DNA of 64,000 nucleotides from Isoetes taiwanensis (Eukaryota; Streptophyta; Lycopodiopsida; Isoetales; Isoetaceae). The stretch's first letter is position 1. Each line of letters opens with the position of its first letter. The notes below the pieces were generated by a model. That model was not told the DNA's origin and made no database searches. It was given only the letters and a program-made list of their open reading frames with translations. Made by a program: the position numbers and the translations under genes. Below are positions 45,076 through 56,369 of the stretch, one piece after another. Location of the stretch: contig JAJEKV010000056.1 of assembly GCA_021234155.1 (NCBI GenBank), positions 9,406,988-9,470,987 of the forward strand. Direction: 5' to 3'.

Positions 45076-45620
45076 TTGCAGCCATTGCAGATCCCATTCA
45101 TAAACTCACGGGTGATGAATCCACGGGCTTGGAATTCCCGGCGGATCTTTGCTTTCCAACGATTGAAGCTTTTGCTTACTCGGGCACCGGTTCTTGTTCC
45201 TCCTCAATGGGACAAGCCCTTTCATGTCCATGTAGATGTCTCGGCGTGCTCGCTATTGGACTGTTCTTTCTCAAGAATATGATCGCATAACCGACAAACC
45301 AAGCGGATATGCGGTGAGAAAACTCAATCTGGCGGCGCAACTCTTTGTGCCCGCAGGCGTGAAGCCTTGGGTTTAATTTTTACGTGTCCAACGCTTTCCG
45401 TCACTACCTTTTAGGCGGTCGGATCAAATTCTTTGTTGACCACCAAGCACTCCTTTATTTGATCAACAAGTCCCGCCCACGGGCGCATTGCTCGTTGGGT
45501 CCTCCTTCGCAAGAATTTGCACCTTTTGAAATTGTTCACAAGGCGGGCAAATCTCATGTTGTCCCGGATTATCTTTCACGCATCCACACGGATGATCCCT
45601 CCACGGAGTCTCGGGCGCCT
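45076..45620 (+). pseudogene. pol: RNase H remains of the Ogre/Tat/Athila-type element
   Basis: Pieces in several frames: LLLTRAPVLVPPQWDKPFHV with the start of the RNase H fold, then FRHYLLGGRIKFFVDHQALL, LINKSRPRAH and KAGKSHVVPDYLSRI. Order and spacing match RNase H of Ty3 elements. Confidence 0.65.
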
Positions 45621-45829
45621 TTCACGACGCTCAACTCTTTACGGTCACGGCAGCGCCACATTGGTTCCACAACTTTCAAGGGTACTCTTCCACCGAGAGG
45701 ACACCACGCTCTCTCCAGCCATAGCGTCAATCCGTCGCCACCAATTTCTCAGAGGTGCAGTGACTACACCATGGTTGCAGGCCATCTTTACAAAAGGGCA
45801 AGGATACGAGATCCTTCGACGATCGTACT

Positions 45830-46969
45830 CCCTCATGAGGTCCCGGATATTGTCAGAAGCCCATGAAGGGCTCGGTGGTGGTCATTTCCATGGTGACACC
45901 CGCACGCCAAAATCCTTCTTGCAGGTTATTTTTGGCCCGCTCTTCAAAGGCGCTCCATGCGCCCGCCGCGTGTGATGCTTGTCGATGTGGGAAGGCCACG
46001 GCCCGTGGCGGCTCTTCCATTGATGCCGGTCGCCACGCCACTTCCCTTTCAGCAAATGGGGATGGATTTTGTGGGACCCATTAATCCTCTGCGCGGCACA
46101 CCCGTGCAGCTACATTCCCAGTTCTCGCGATTCGCTACCAAGTGGGTGGAAGCTTGCACTTCGGACAACAACTGCGCCCGGCACAACCAAGGTCATTTAT
46201 CAGCAAATCATCAGCGTTTTGCTGCTGCCCCGCGGAGCTGGTCGGTGATCGAGGTGTCCATTTTGTCAATCATACCATAAAGGAGCTGGCCGGATTACCC
46301 CTTGATCCATCATCACAAGAGCACACCTTACTATCCTCAAGGGAGCGGTTTGGCTGAAAGCACCAACAAAACTACGGTCACAATTCTTAAGAAAATTTGT
46401 GATGCTTCTCGTCTTGTTGGCAAAACAAGCTTCCCTCTTGTTCTTTGGGCTTACAATACTTGTTTCAAACTAGCTCTTTGGTCACACTCCTTTCAAATTG
46501 GTTTATGGTCAAAGCTCTCATGCCTTTTTGAATACATTCTTCCAACTCTCCGTTTTCAAGCTGGCTCTGACCCATAATCCGCTTCTTTGCACTCAAAGAA
46601 AGGGTTTATCAATTGGAACAGTTGGATGAACTTAGGCGTGATGCTTATATTCGTGTTCTTCATGGACAACAGTTGCAAAAATCTTTACATGACAAACGTA
46701 TTAAGACAAAAACATTCAAAGAAGGAGATTTGGTTCTTCTTTATGATTCTCGTTACAAAAACTTTCCGGGCAAGTTAAAGTTTCGATGGCTTGGCCCTTA
46801 TCAAATTGTTCAAGTGGTGCAACCCAGTGTTTTCAAGCTGGCTGAATTAGATGGAACTCCATTACCTACACTAGTTAATGGCTTTCGCCTCAAACAATTT
46901 CATACAACAGAAAGTGACAATCATATAACAGATGCTGTTCCAGACAAAGACACAACAGATAGTGACTAA
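45830..46969 (+). pseudogene. pol: Integrase remains of the Ogre/Tat/Athila-type element
   Basis: Fragments in changing frames: a Cys-rich piece (PAACDACRCGKAT), MGMDFVGPINPLRGTP with the first catalytic Asp region, HHKSTPYYPQGSGLAESTNK with the catalytic Glu region, and the C-terminal tail LYDSRYKNFPGKLKFRWLGP and FRLKQFH. There is no chromodomain, in keeping with the lineage. Confidence 0.65.
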
Positions 46970-46991
46970 TTGGCGGCATATTTATATTATA

Positions 46992-48879
46992 CTAGTAATG
47001 GTGCCCAGCGTTGCTGGGCAAATGTTGGGAACATTTGTGGATGGAAACCTATTCAGCTCAGACTCATTTTTATACATCTAATATAATAGAAACCAAGTCC
47101 ATTATTGCTAGGCTATAAGAGGTTTTTGTGCATTTGATAACCTTCCCTTTGCTCTATCCTGCATATCCTTTTTTCCTCATTTTCTTACACACTTTCTTTT
47201 TTCCCTTTTCTTATTTTCCCCGCACATTTACTTTTCTCCTTCTCTCTCTTTTTTTTTTACCCTCTTCTCCCTCCTCTTTTTCTTCCTTTTCTCCTTCTCA
47301 TTTTTCCCTTTTCCTTTCCCTTTTTTTGACGGCTTTTTTCCTTCCCTTTTCACCTTTCTCCACCCTTCCCAGTTTTCTCATGATCTTTTTTCCCTTTCCT
47401 TTTCCCATTCCTTTTGCTTTTCTCTTTTCCCTTCCCTTTTCTCATGCCCTTTTTGCATTCCCTTTTCCCCACCTTTTTTTTTATGTTTTTCTTCCTCTCC
47501 TCACCCTCTTCTTCTTTATCTCATGTCTCTTTTTTCCCATTTTCTTCTTTCTTTTTTCTCATGCCTTTTTTCCTTTCCTTCCCCCTTTCGCCTCCCTTTT
47601 CCTTTTCCCTTTCCTTCTTTTTTCATCATTTCCCCACCCTTTCCATTTTTCCCGTGCCCTTTTCCTCTTTCCTTCCCCCTTTCCTTTTCTCTTTCCCTTT
47701 CCCTTTCCCTTTCCCTTTCTCTTTCCTTTTTCCTTTTCCCTTTTTCCCACGTATTTTTCCATTCCCTTTTTTCCACTTTTTTTTACTTGCCTCTTCTTCC
47801 GCCTTTCCTTACCCTCTTCCCCTTTTCCCCGTCCCTATTCCCCTTTTTTCTTTTTCTTTTCCCTTTCCCCATGCTCTTTTTCCCTTTATTTTTACCCTTT
47901 CCTCACCCTTTCCCTCTTCCAGTTTTTTCCGTGCCCTTTTTCCCCTCCTCTTTTCCATTTTCCCTCCTTATTCCTCGTGTTCTTTTTTCTTTCCCCTTTC
48001 CCTTTTCGCCTCCCATTTCCTTTTTCCTTTTCCTTCTTTTTTTCATCCTTTTCTCTTTTTCCATGCCCTTTTCCGCTTTCCTTTCCACCCTTTTTTTTCC
48101 TTCTCTCTTTTCCTTTCCATTTCCCACACCTTTTTTCCATTCCATTTTTCCAACTTTTTCACATGCCCTTTTTCCTCCTTTTCCCACCCTCTTCCCCTTT
48201 TCCCTTTTCCTCTTTTCCTATTCCATGTTTTCTGTTCTCTTTTTGCTTTTCGCTTTTCCCTTTTCCCTTTTTCCATCTCTTTTTCCCTTTCTTTTTTTCC
48301 TTTCCTCACCCTTTTCCTCTTCTCGTGCCACTTTCTCCTTCCTCTCTCATTTCCCTCTCCCTTTTCCTCATGCCCTTTTCCCTTTTTCGCCTCCTTTTTC
48401 CTTTTTCCTTTCCTTTCTATTTTTCCATGCCCTTTTTTCCCTCTCCACCATTCTTATCTTCCCCTTTTTCCCTTCCGTCACCCTTTTCGTCTTCACATTT
48501 TTTCCGTTGCCCCTTTTTTCTTCATTTTCCTCCCTTCCCCTTTTCTTTTCCCTTATTCTATCCTCACCGTTTCCCCCTTTTCCTTTTCATAGTGTCTTTT
48601 TTTCCTTCCTTTTTCTCCCTTTCTTTTTCTTTCCCTTTTTCGTGCTCTTTTCCCTTTCCTTTTTCCTTCTCCGTCTTTCCCTTTTACCCGTGCCTTTTTG
48701 CCTCTCACTTTGCCCTTTTCTCTGCCATTTTCCCTTTCCTCTTAAGAGATCAGAGCATGGCCAATCATGGTGGTGGGAAGTTGTGCGATAAATCTCGGCC
48801 TTCAAATGCAATCAGACGATCTCAACTATCTAAATTAGGGTTTGATGCAAGACATACGCTAAAACTTTATAATATAAGA
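46992..48879 (-). mobile_element. Non-autonomous Helitron, copy 3, with a purine tract on the minus strand
   Basis: On the minus strand it begins TCTTATATTATAAAG after A (48879) and ends CTAG before T (46992-46995); the stem-loop is at 47003-47019. Length 1888 bp, almost identical to copy 2. The plus strand here is nearly pure C and T from about 47140 to 48740. Confidence 0.92.
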
Positions 48880-49794
48880 TAGGTGGAATTTTTACAAAAT
48901 GAGGGCAAAGCCCATCTATTTTCGCTATGGGCAGAGCCCTATTTACAAAAACGGGCTCAGAGCCCTATCTACTAAGTCCTAAGAAGAAAAACCCTCTACT
49001 CGGGTTGGGCGGAGGTGATCTGTGAGATGTGGTACCGGTTGTTCTCGGGGTCAGTAGCGGTGCAGAATCACCTCCATCCCGTTGGTATGGGGATCGGCAT
49101 GCTCAGCCATGCCGGCACACCACCTGTCCATGGCAATGCCACGATTGTGGCACCGCCAGAGGTCCAAGCAATCCATCTTGCACGTAATCCATTCAAGGCA
49201 GTTAGAAGGCATAGTGCACTTGTCGTGCGATCCGGGCCGGACATCGCGGCGCCATCGGTGTCTCGGCTTCCACCATTTGTTCGTCTTTATATAGCCAGCA
49301 GGGGACCTCTTTGTCGGCGTGGACCAATCAGAAATTTTGCCAGCGTGTTTGCAATGCAAAAATTTGTTTCTAAATGGGAATCTTCTCTCATAGCATATCT
49401 AGCCATGGTACCGACGACACGACGCCGTTTTAATGATATCCCGCTTGAGTTGCCGGCATTAAATGCCATTTCTTCTTTTCACGCCCGTCGAACATTAATG
49501 TGCGTCCTTTCGCCAGCTGTCACATCTGATCATTCTCTTACGTCTCATCTCCATCGTTCATTGCTTCTCCCTTTACCTTTTGGGGACTTAGCCGAAATTT
49601 TGCCTCTCAAACGCCTCCTTCGCATCTGTTGCCACCTGGCCTCATCAACGGTTGCCGGTTCATCCTCCTCATGCCCCTTCGCGAACACTTGTGAGCCCTA
49701 AATCCTTTTCGTCTATCTGTGTTTTCGTCTTCCGCTCTCCGCTCTCCGCCTTCTCAAAGATCATCCTTCCGGTTCCTGTCCGACGCTCTTCACC
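48880..49794. other. Leader between pol and the extra ORF
   Basis: Contains a short direct repeat around GGGCAGAGCCCTATTTAC and GGCTCAGAGCCCTATCTAC (48931-48980) and a TATA-like TATATAG at 49288. ORFs here overlap on both strands and do not look like genes. It may hold the promoter or splice acceptor used for the extra ORF. Confidence 0.4.
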
Positions 49795-52407
49795 ATGGTT
49801 CCTGCACCCAAATTTCCAACCCTACAAGCTTCTACTCCCAGGGATCTGGCTCTTTTCGAGTCGGTGTCTTTCTTGACGCCCACCTTTCGGGAAGCCCTCG
49901 TTGGCCTCAATCGGGATGTTGCGGAACGCCACAAGCTTTATGAATTCTCACAAATGGACCTTCCGGCCCCAAATCCAGACCAATTGAAGCAGTTTGTGGC
50001 TAATATCGTCAACCGCCCAGAAGGATATGCTACTGTGGTCGATGGCACCACGATCTTGCTTACTCAGCCCCTGATTTCTGAGGTATTCCATATTCCTTTG
50101 CAAACACCTTGTTTATCTTGGGCTGCTTTACAAGATATCGATGTCACTGAGTTTGGCGCTGTTCAATATCAAGCAAACATGCATCGCCTCACCAATATCG
50201 CAAGGCCTCATGACACTTTTGTCAAATTTCTATGGCGCAAATTCCTTGGGTATTCTATCAAGAACACCCATATCAATAAACCATTCTACAATGTGGTTAT
50301 CACGGCCGTCTGCTCCACTCACTTTCTTGATTGGCCACAAATGTTGTTTTACAGACTCCTCCAAGAAGTAGATCGCCTTCGGGCTAACCCCTCCTCTGTC
50401 TCGGAAATTTCGGTGGGTGGCCATCTTCAATCTCTTATTCGTCATTATCTTCTGTTCTGTGTCCTTAAAGCTTCTCATGCCACCACTCGGTGGTCTCTGC
50501 ATTCCCGGCCAAACCAACAGTGCGCACCTTCACGCCCGGACTTCTCTGGTCATGTTCAACAAAACCATACCCATGTCATTGTTTCCTCTTCCTCCTCTGA
50601 AGCCACGCCCTCCACTTCTCATCATGTCTCTCAGACGTCCCAAACACGACCACCACAGGGCCCTCCACCTCCACATCCTCGCCCGACTCTGTATCAATAT
50701 CGGCGGGGATGTTCAAGGCTGCTTTGCCCTCAAGTTACAAGAATCACAGGAAGCTCTCATGCAAGGGGTTCAAGCATCCCTGGAGGCCTCAGATACGGTT
50801 CACCAAGATCTTCAAGCTGCTACCAAGCAAGTGCACACTCTGGAGACACAGCTTCAAGAAAAGCACGAGGCCTTTTTACGGGTCCGTGAGGATCTCAAGA
50901 CTGCTGAAGATCGGACCAGCACCTGCCACGATTAGCGGGGCTTCGGTTACAAACCACCATTCAGGAATTGTTGGAGCAGAACAAGACAAAGGACACCCTC
51001 CTGAGTGACAAGGAGAAAGACATTGCTAAGCTCGACACCTTGTATGCAGAGCTTTCTCGGACTTACCGCACTCAAGTTCATGTTCTGACCGAGCGTGATG
51101 CTCGCCTCACCTCCTTAGAAGCTCAGCTTTCCACGCTGACCACTCAATTGACATCTCTCCAGGTTCAGCTTACGGAGGCCCAGAAGCAGAAAATTGTTGA
51201 TGACGCTGAGAATGCCACGCTGCGCCTCCAGACTCATGCCACGCTACCTCCGAAACGGGTCCGTGATCAGTCACGTCTTCTGTTAGAAAAGGACAACCGG
51301 ATCCGTGACCTGGAACATCAGCTCCAGCAAGCAGTTCAATCTGCTAAAGAAGCCCAAACCAAACAGGAAGGCTATTTTAGTCGGTATCCACACGTCTGTG
51401 GATTTTCCTATTCCTTCCAGTTACCTGGATTATGTGGTTGCCCGACGCCACTACTTTCTTTTCAAGTGGTACGCCGCCGATGGTAAGGTTGATGTTCCCC
51501 TGCGCAGTGCGGATTTTTTCTGGATCTGGCCGGACCTCTCAATAGCAGATAAAGGTTTGCTCTGTGCCCTTTTGGTCTTCGACCTCCTTCACTGTGAGGA
51601 CCCTGATTTAATCACTTTCCGAGTTGTCCAGCCGATGGTGTACATCTTCCATGACTTCTATCTAGCTGATACCCAGGACAAATTTCGTGACGGGCCACAT
51701 CAGAACTTTCAGGGTGACTCACAGGTTCAATGGTTGCTCTTGGATAGCAACCCCTATCTGGCAGATCATGATCAGACTCACACTCTTCATCAGGAGTACA
51801 TGCCAGAGCTTGCTCATCATTTACCTCTCTGGCAAGCCGAAGCGCTGGAACAGGTGCAAAAGAATCTTGGGCATCCTGAGGATCTTCCGTTTGCCCAAGT
51901 TTATATGCAGCATTTGGCAGGCTACAATCAATTGCGTGCCCTTCTGGATAGCAAGACAGTACCCACGGGATGGGATAGTCCTCCTGTCTATACTCAGCTC
52001 TCTACTTCTGAATGGGATAGATGGTGCAACGCTCTTGATCCCGACCTTGTACGTGAATTCCGGGAGCAGGCTTAGCAGCCCACGCCCACGGGCATGGCTC
52101 CTTCTCCATATGCTTCACTGGGAGCCCCTCCACGCCCCCGGTTTCTTACCTCTGACTGGCGTCTTCCCTTTTGGACGAAGGTCATGGATGGCCACGCTGG
52201 GTGGACTCCTCCACAGATCTCGACGGATCTGCGGTGGGATCCCCGTTTTGTCCGACGCTCTGAGTGGGAAGCTGATGCCACCTTGGACCAAAATACCAAT
52301 TGGATCTACATTGCTAATGAGCGTGGTTGGCAACGGCCTACTGATGCTCTGCATGGCCTTGATACCTTCTTACAGAATGCAGCCACCTCACCAGATCCTT
52401 CGGTTCA
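49795..52407 (+). pseudogene. Extra ORF downstream of pol: unknown N-terminal domain, coiled coil, globular C-terminus
   Basis: ATG at 49795 in a strong context (CACCATGG). The first 230 residues are globular (FPTLQASTPRDLALFESVSF, TVVDGTTILLTQPLISEVFH, FLWRKFLGYSIKNTHINKPF), with some likeness to the plant-transposon proteins encoded next to pol in this lineage. A Ser/Pro-rich hinge follows, then a coiled coil of about 200 residues (50720-51400) and a globular part (VARRHYFLFKWYAADG, DFFWIWPDLSIADKGLLCAL). Frame changes lie near 50690, 50940 and 51390, and a TAG at 52073. Transposon B cuts the frame at 52408. Function unknown. Confidence 0.6.
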
Positions 52408-52875
52408 AACAAAGTTTAAAATGAAACGCACTTATTTGCTGCAAACGCACTTCAAAAGGAATCTTTGAAAGATTCCCTAAAATTCCCTTAAAAAAGTCAA
52501 TTTTTAAGATTTTTTTGTGACAGGTGTGACAATTTAAGTAATTTAGGTACCATTTTTTAGAGGTTGATTGAACATAACTTTCATGCAAAAATTTTAAATA
52601 GCAATTTTCATCCTCCTAAACTAGAACAAAAAATAATTACTTTTATAAAGTATAGCAAAAAAGGGGCAATAAAAAAAATAGCAAGGGTAGTAGAGTGACA
52701 AAGAAGTGATATATTCATGGTTGTGAAAATTGTACAAAATTATGAACAAAATTGTCAAAAATATAGGACATTTTGATGGACAATCATCACTGCACTTTAC
52801 ATTTCTTTACATGTTCGAGTCATCGGACAAACTTACATTTTGCAGACAAGATCGGGATGCATCTCATCCCTCGAC

Positions 52876-55810
52876 TCATTTAATCCCCACGATCACTTGA
52901 GCCTTCATCCTCGGCTTCACTCTCAAACTGGATGTATTTTCGAGCGATCTTCTTCCTCCTTTGTCTACAAGTGAGTCCTCATCATCATCTTTTTTGGCCA
53001 CCTTTCTAGGTTGTTTGTCTAATCCACATGCCGACCTTATTAAAGTTTGAGTGACCATCGTAACTTATTAGCGGCGGTCGAACAAAGTCATATGCAAGAA
53101 CCTTTACTTCGGCTAGATCTATGCCAGCGGTGCTTGCTTTGGACTTTGCTCTCTTTCCCCTCTGTTTTTACCGATTGGGAATTCCATCCTCTCTTGTTAC
53201 CTCGATTGCTTCAGCTAGCGAGCGGCTTCCCAGATTCATCATTATCATTTGGGACAGCTATGAGCATTCCTTTTGAATCTCGAGGTGAACCCGGATACTC
53301 GAGCAACTTGTTGTCTTTGTGCGTCACGGGGCGGTGTACATGACTCTGTCATCTTCATCCGAGCTAGCCAATATCTCTACATGTTCCTCTTGATTCTCAA
53401 CTTGCAGGGGAGAGTTTGCCTAGATGGCCGGTTGAATGGCGGTCTTCGACCTTGTAATGAAGCTTGCAACATGTCACGTTGCCGAGAAAAAAAGCTGAGG
53501 CCACCATAAAGCATCTGCCTCCCCAAAGTGGTTAGAAACACGGTTGAATACTTGTCTCAATAAAATCCAATGATTTGTTTGAGTCAAATGCTCTTCTCTC
53601 CTTTTTACTCTTTGTGATTTCTTTCAAGCTTTTTAGAGGCATTTGCTCTGCGAGAGCATGGAACTAGTATTGGGGATGGTGCGAATGAATTGAATACCTG
53701 CTGCTGGCTGCCTTTGCAAGGATGTGGCATATTTCTTTCCTTGTAAGATGGCCTTGCCATCTACAAGTGAAATTTTGATCGATCTTTGAAATGTAATGTT
53801 TCTCAAGGGCTCAATAGCACAGTGACCCAGTTGATCTCTCAGAAAAATCCATTCTTTGAAATCATAAGTTTCTTCCAATAACTTCGATGTCACGGGACGA
53901 GGATTGTAGGAATCTTGGATAACCTCAATCATTCTTTGGTAAGAATTTTGAGAGCTTTTCGAGCAAGGCGTTTAGAGAACCCTCTTGAACATCGATCAAT
54001 TTGATCGTGTGTATGACCAACAAGCGAGGAAACCAATCTTCACCTTCTTGAAGATTTGTTTCTCTACTAGCATAGCACAGTAAGCAAACAACGCCTGATT
54101 CTTATTTTCCCTTGTCGTGTTGTCTAGCTGAAGATACAGAACCGGTGGTATATGTTCTAGATTGGAAAGAAGCTTATTCAATATTGTGATAGTGAGATTT
54201 GGATCAGCATGAATATTTGGATAATTCAAAAATGCCTTGCAAGATAGTTTTCCATTAAATACCATAGCACCAACAACATGCGGATGTATGAAATCTTCTT
54301 CAATGAACATCCTTAGGCACATTGACAAAATGTGGTAGGGTGGTCTTCTTCTGGTCCATTCCATCAATAACAACTGATATGTAGTTGAGTGGTTGTTCCA
54401 GTGCTTTCTTCCTATGTTTTGTCAATTTTCTCCTTTCCAAAGATTGTTGTTCTCTGTGCTTGTTCAGTTTCTCCTTCAATGCATCTAAAATGAAAATATG
54501 TTTAGGAAAGAACCTACTTTTAAGTAGAACTAGGCAAGAACACGTCACGGAAGCTTACTTTTAGTGTGAAGTGTCCTTGCATTTTGTCTCGAGCTTTTAA
54601 TTGAGCATGTAGCACAAAACGGACATCCTATGCTTTCTAGGAATGGACACGCGAGAAAACTCTTTTTCGAACCACGATAAAGTAAGAGTAGCGAGACAAA
54701 GCGTTCTCTAGCCTCAACACACATCTCCTTATAATTATCGTAGACTTCTTGTTTCGTGAAATTGTCACTCAAGTGGTACATAGGACTGTTTGGGGAGTTT
54801 CTCACAAGACTCCTTAAAGAAACCTTCCATCCGGAAACACATTGAAGGGCATGAATTCGGTTATGCCTCCGAATGGCGGTAGTCATTGATGCACGGATTC
54901 TTGTCAAGCCTTTTCTTCAAAGCGGTCAAAGTCGTCACGCTTGCCTAGAGCATGAATCAATTTGAAGGTCGTTTTGCCGGTGATTGTGGCCACCAGGCTG
55001 TGTAAGTAAACTTCTCACCATCATCGGCCTAATATTGAAGGCTAAGTAGCCCCTTTGGTCTAGCGAGTCATTGAGCTGTAACTATCACGAATCAACCTCA
55101 ATTCCTTTAGTCCAATCTTAAGCAAACAACGTTGAGAACAACGATTGCTTTGTATGTGTTGCCCATAAGTGAGCCTCGTCCATGAGTTTCTTTCTTCTAA
55201 CGGTTGTACATGCTTTCTTGTGTAAGTTACGCTTAAGATTCTTACTTGCGTGGTCTTTGAATTGAACATGGAGTCTTGTGGCTTTGGTAGGTCCTCGTCA
55301 CGAGACATCAACATGAGGTGTTTCTTCGATGCGAGAGATCAACATGAGGTGTACTTGTAGATCTTTGAGAGGTTTGATGTGGGCAAGTCGGGGGGAGGTG
55401 CTTTCCCTCTCTCGGGAAAAAGTGTCGAGGTTGGTGGCGTAGTTGACCAGCCCCGAAGTGTCGTAGAACCACGGGGAGTTGCGTGTCATTGACTGCTCCC
55501 ACTTGTTGTAGTACCATTTAGCGAAATGGATGGAGTTGGCGTGATTTTCCTCAGGGATTTAGCCCACGATGGACTATGGGCGACGATACTAAAATGAAGT
55601 GGAGGAGGTAGTCGACCTCTCTTTGTGGTGGGGGTAAAACGCATTGGTGGGGGCAAGCGGCGTTCGGGGCGGGGTGTGGTGGAGTAAATTGAGCGGTGGT
55701 GGAAGCCGAGGTGAGTCGTCTTTGGAGTAAACTCAGCAGAGGGGGTTTGAATATGGGATGGAATTTTTCGAGGCTACTTCAGTGTGTCGATTGAGGGGTG
55801 TGAATGTCAT
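52876..55810 (-). pseudogene. DUF7869-type transposase gene of transposon B
   Basis: Collinear with the gene in transposon A: start region at 55810, SIM-like HVDLS repeats (55330-55300), LLKIGLKELRLIRDSYSSM, FTKQEVYDNYKEMCVEARER, the intron at about 54487-54560, SVVIDGMDQKKTTLPHFVN, LYLQLDNTTRENKNQ, MIEVIQDSYNP and the acidic tail. Here E of VIDEMD is G, the HTHDQID block is frameshifted, and the Cys/His-rich exon is partly deleted. It cannot make an active protein. Confidence 0.7.
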
Positions 55811-55894
55811 TGCGGGGGAGGAAGCCCCGAGCAGGGGAGTTGGAGGCTCTGATTCTTTTTTCTCGAGCCATAATCGAGAAAGTTAATCGTCCTT

Positions 55895-56065
55895 TGTATA
55901 AATTTATCTGAGGAAAAGCGGGCGCCGGTAAAAGTTTACTGAGGATGGTATAAATTTATCTGAGAGAAGGCAAACTTGAAGTGGCGGTTGTATAAATTTA
56001 TACGAAGATGGTATAAATTTATCGCGGAGGAGGGCAACATAGAAAAGAAAGCGGTATAAATTTAT
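55895..56065. repeat. Degenerate palindromes in the divergent promoter of transposon B
   Basis: Several GTATAAATTTAT copies remain (for example near 55896, 55949, 55991, 56008 and 56053), but the second half (ATAC) is mostly altered to ATC, so the palindrome is lost in most. They match the group at 8005-8170 in transposon A. Confidence 0.7.
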
Positions 56066-56369
56066 CGAAAACTCATGAGGTTGTATTGAAAACTTTATGG
56101 AGAAGCTATCTGAAGCGGCACTTAGCGAGGAGGTAACTTAAGCCCGGTAGGCCACCAATTTATTTTCTACATACTGGCTGCTAGGAGTCCAAGCCGGCTC
56201 ATTGCGCCTTATATACCCCTCCAAATTGCTTCTGGAACGATGTAAAAGCGAATCCATCGACCATGGCCCGTAAGTCTACTATCCCGTCTTGTTTTAGTTT
56301 CTCTTTTGTTTTAATCTGTTAGAATGTAAGCGCCCACGGTATAAATTTATACCCGATACTGGTTACGGC

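Larger units (their letters stand above)
40403..52407 (+). mobile_element. Ty3 element of the Ogre/Tat/Athila type, degraded, with extra ORF; interrupted by Helitron and transposon B
   Basis: Starts TGTGTTAGTCC exactly where the tandem array breaks off. It contains a gag with two zinc knuckles, protease, reverse transcriptase of the PLPF-DQ / GYNQI type, RNase H and integrase remains (41.0-46.97 kb), then a further ORF (49.8-52.4 kb) on the same strand. A Helitron sits between pol and the extra ORF, and transposon B begins within the extra ORF at 52408, so the 3' LTR is not in the expected place. Many stops and frameshifts make it inactive. Confidence 0.75.

Noticed and set aside
49015-49701. 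228-codon plus-strand ORF and 102-codon minus-strand ORF between Helitron copy 3 and the extra ORF
   Set aside because: They overlap on opposite strands, lack recognisable domains, and lie in what is best explained as a leader region.
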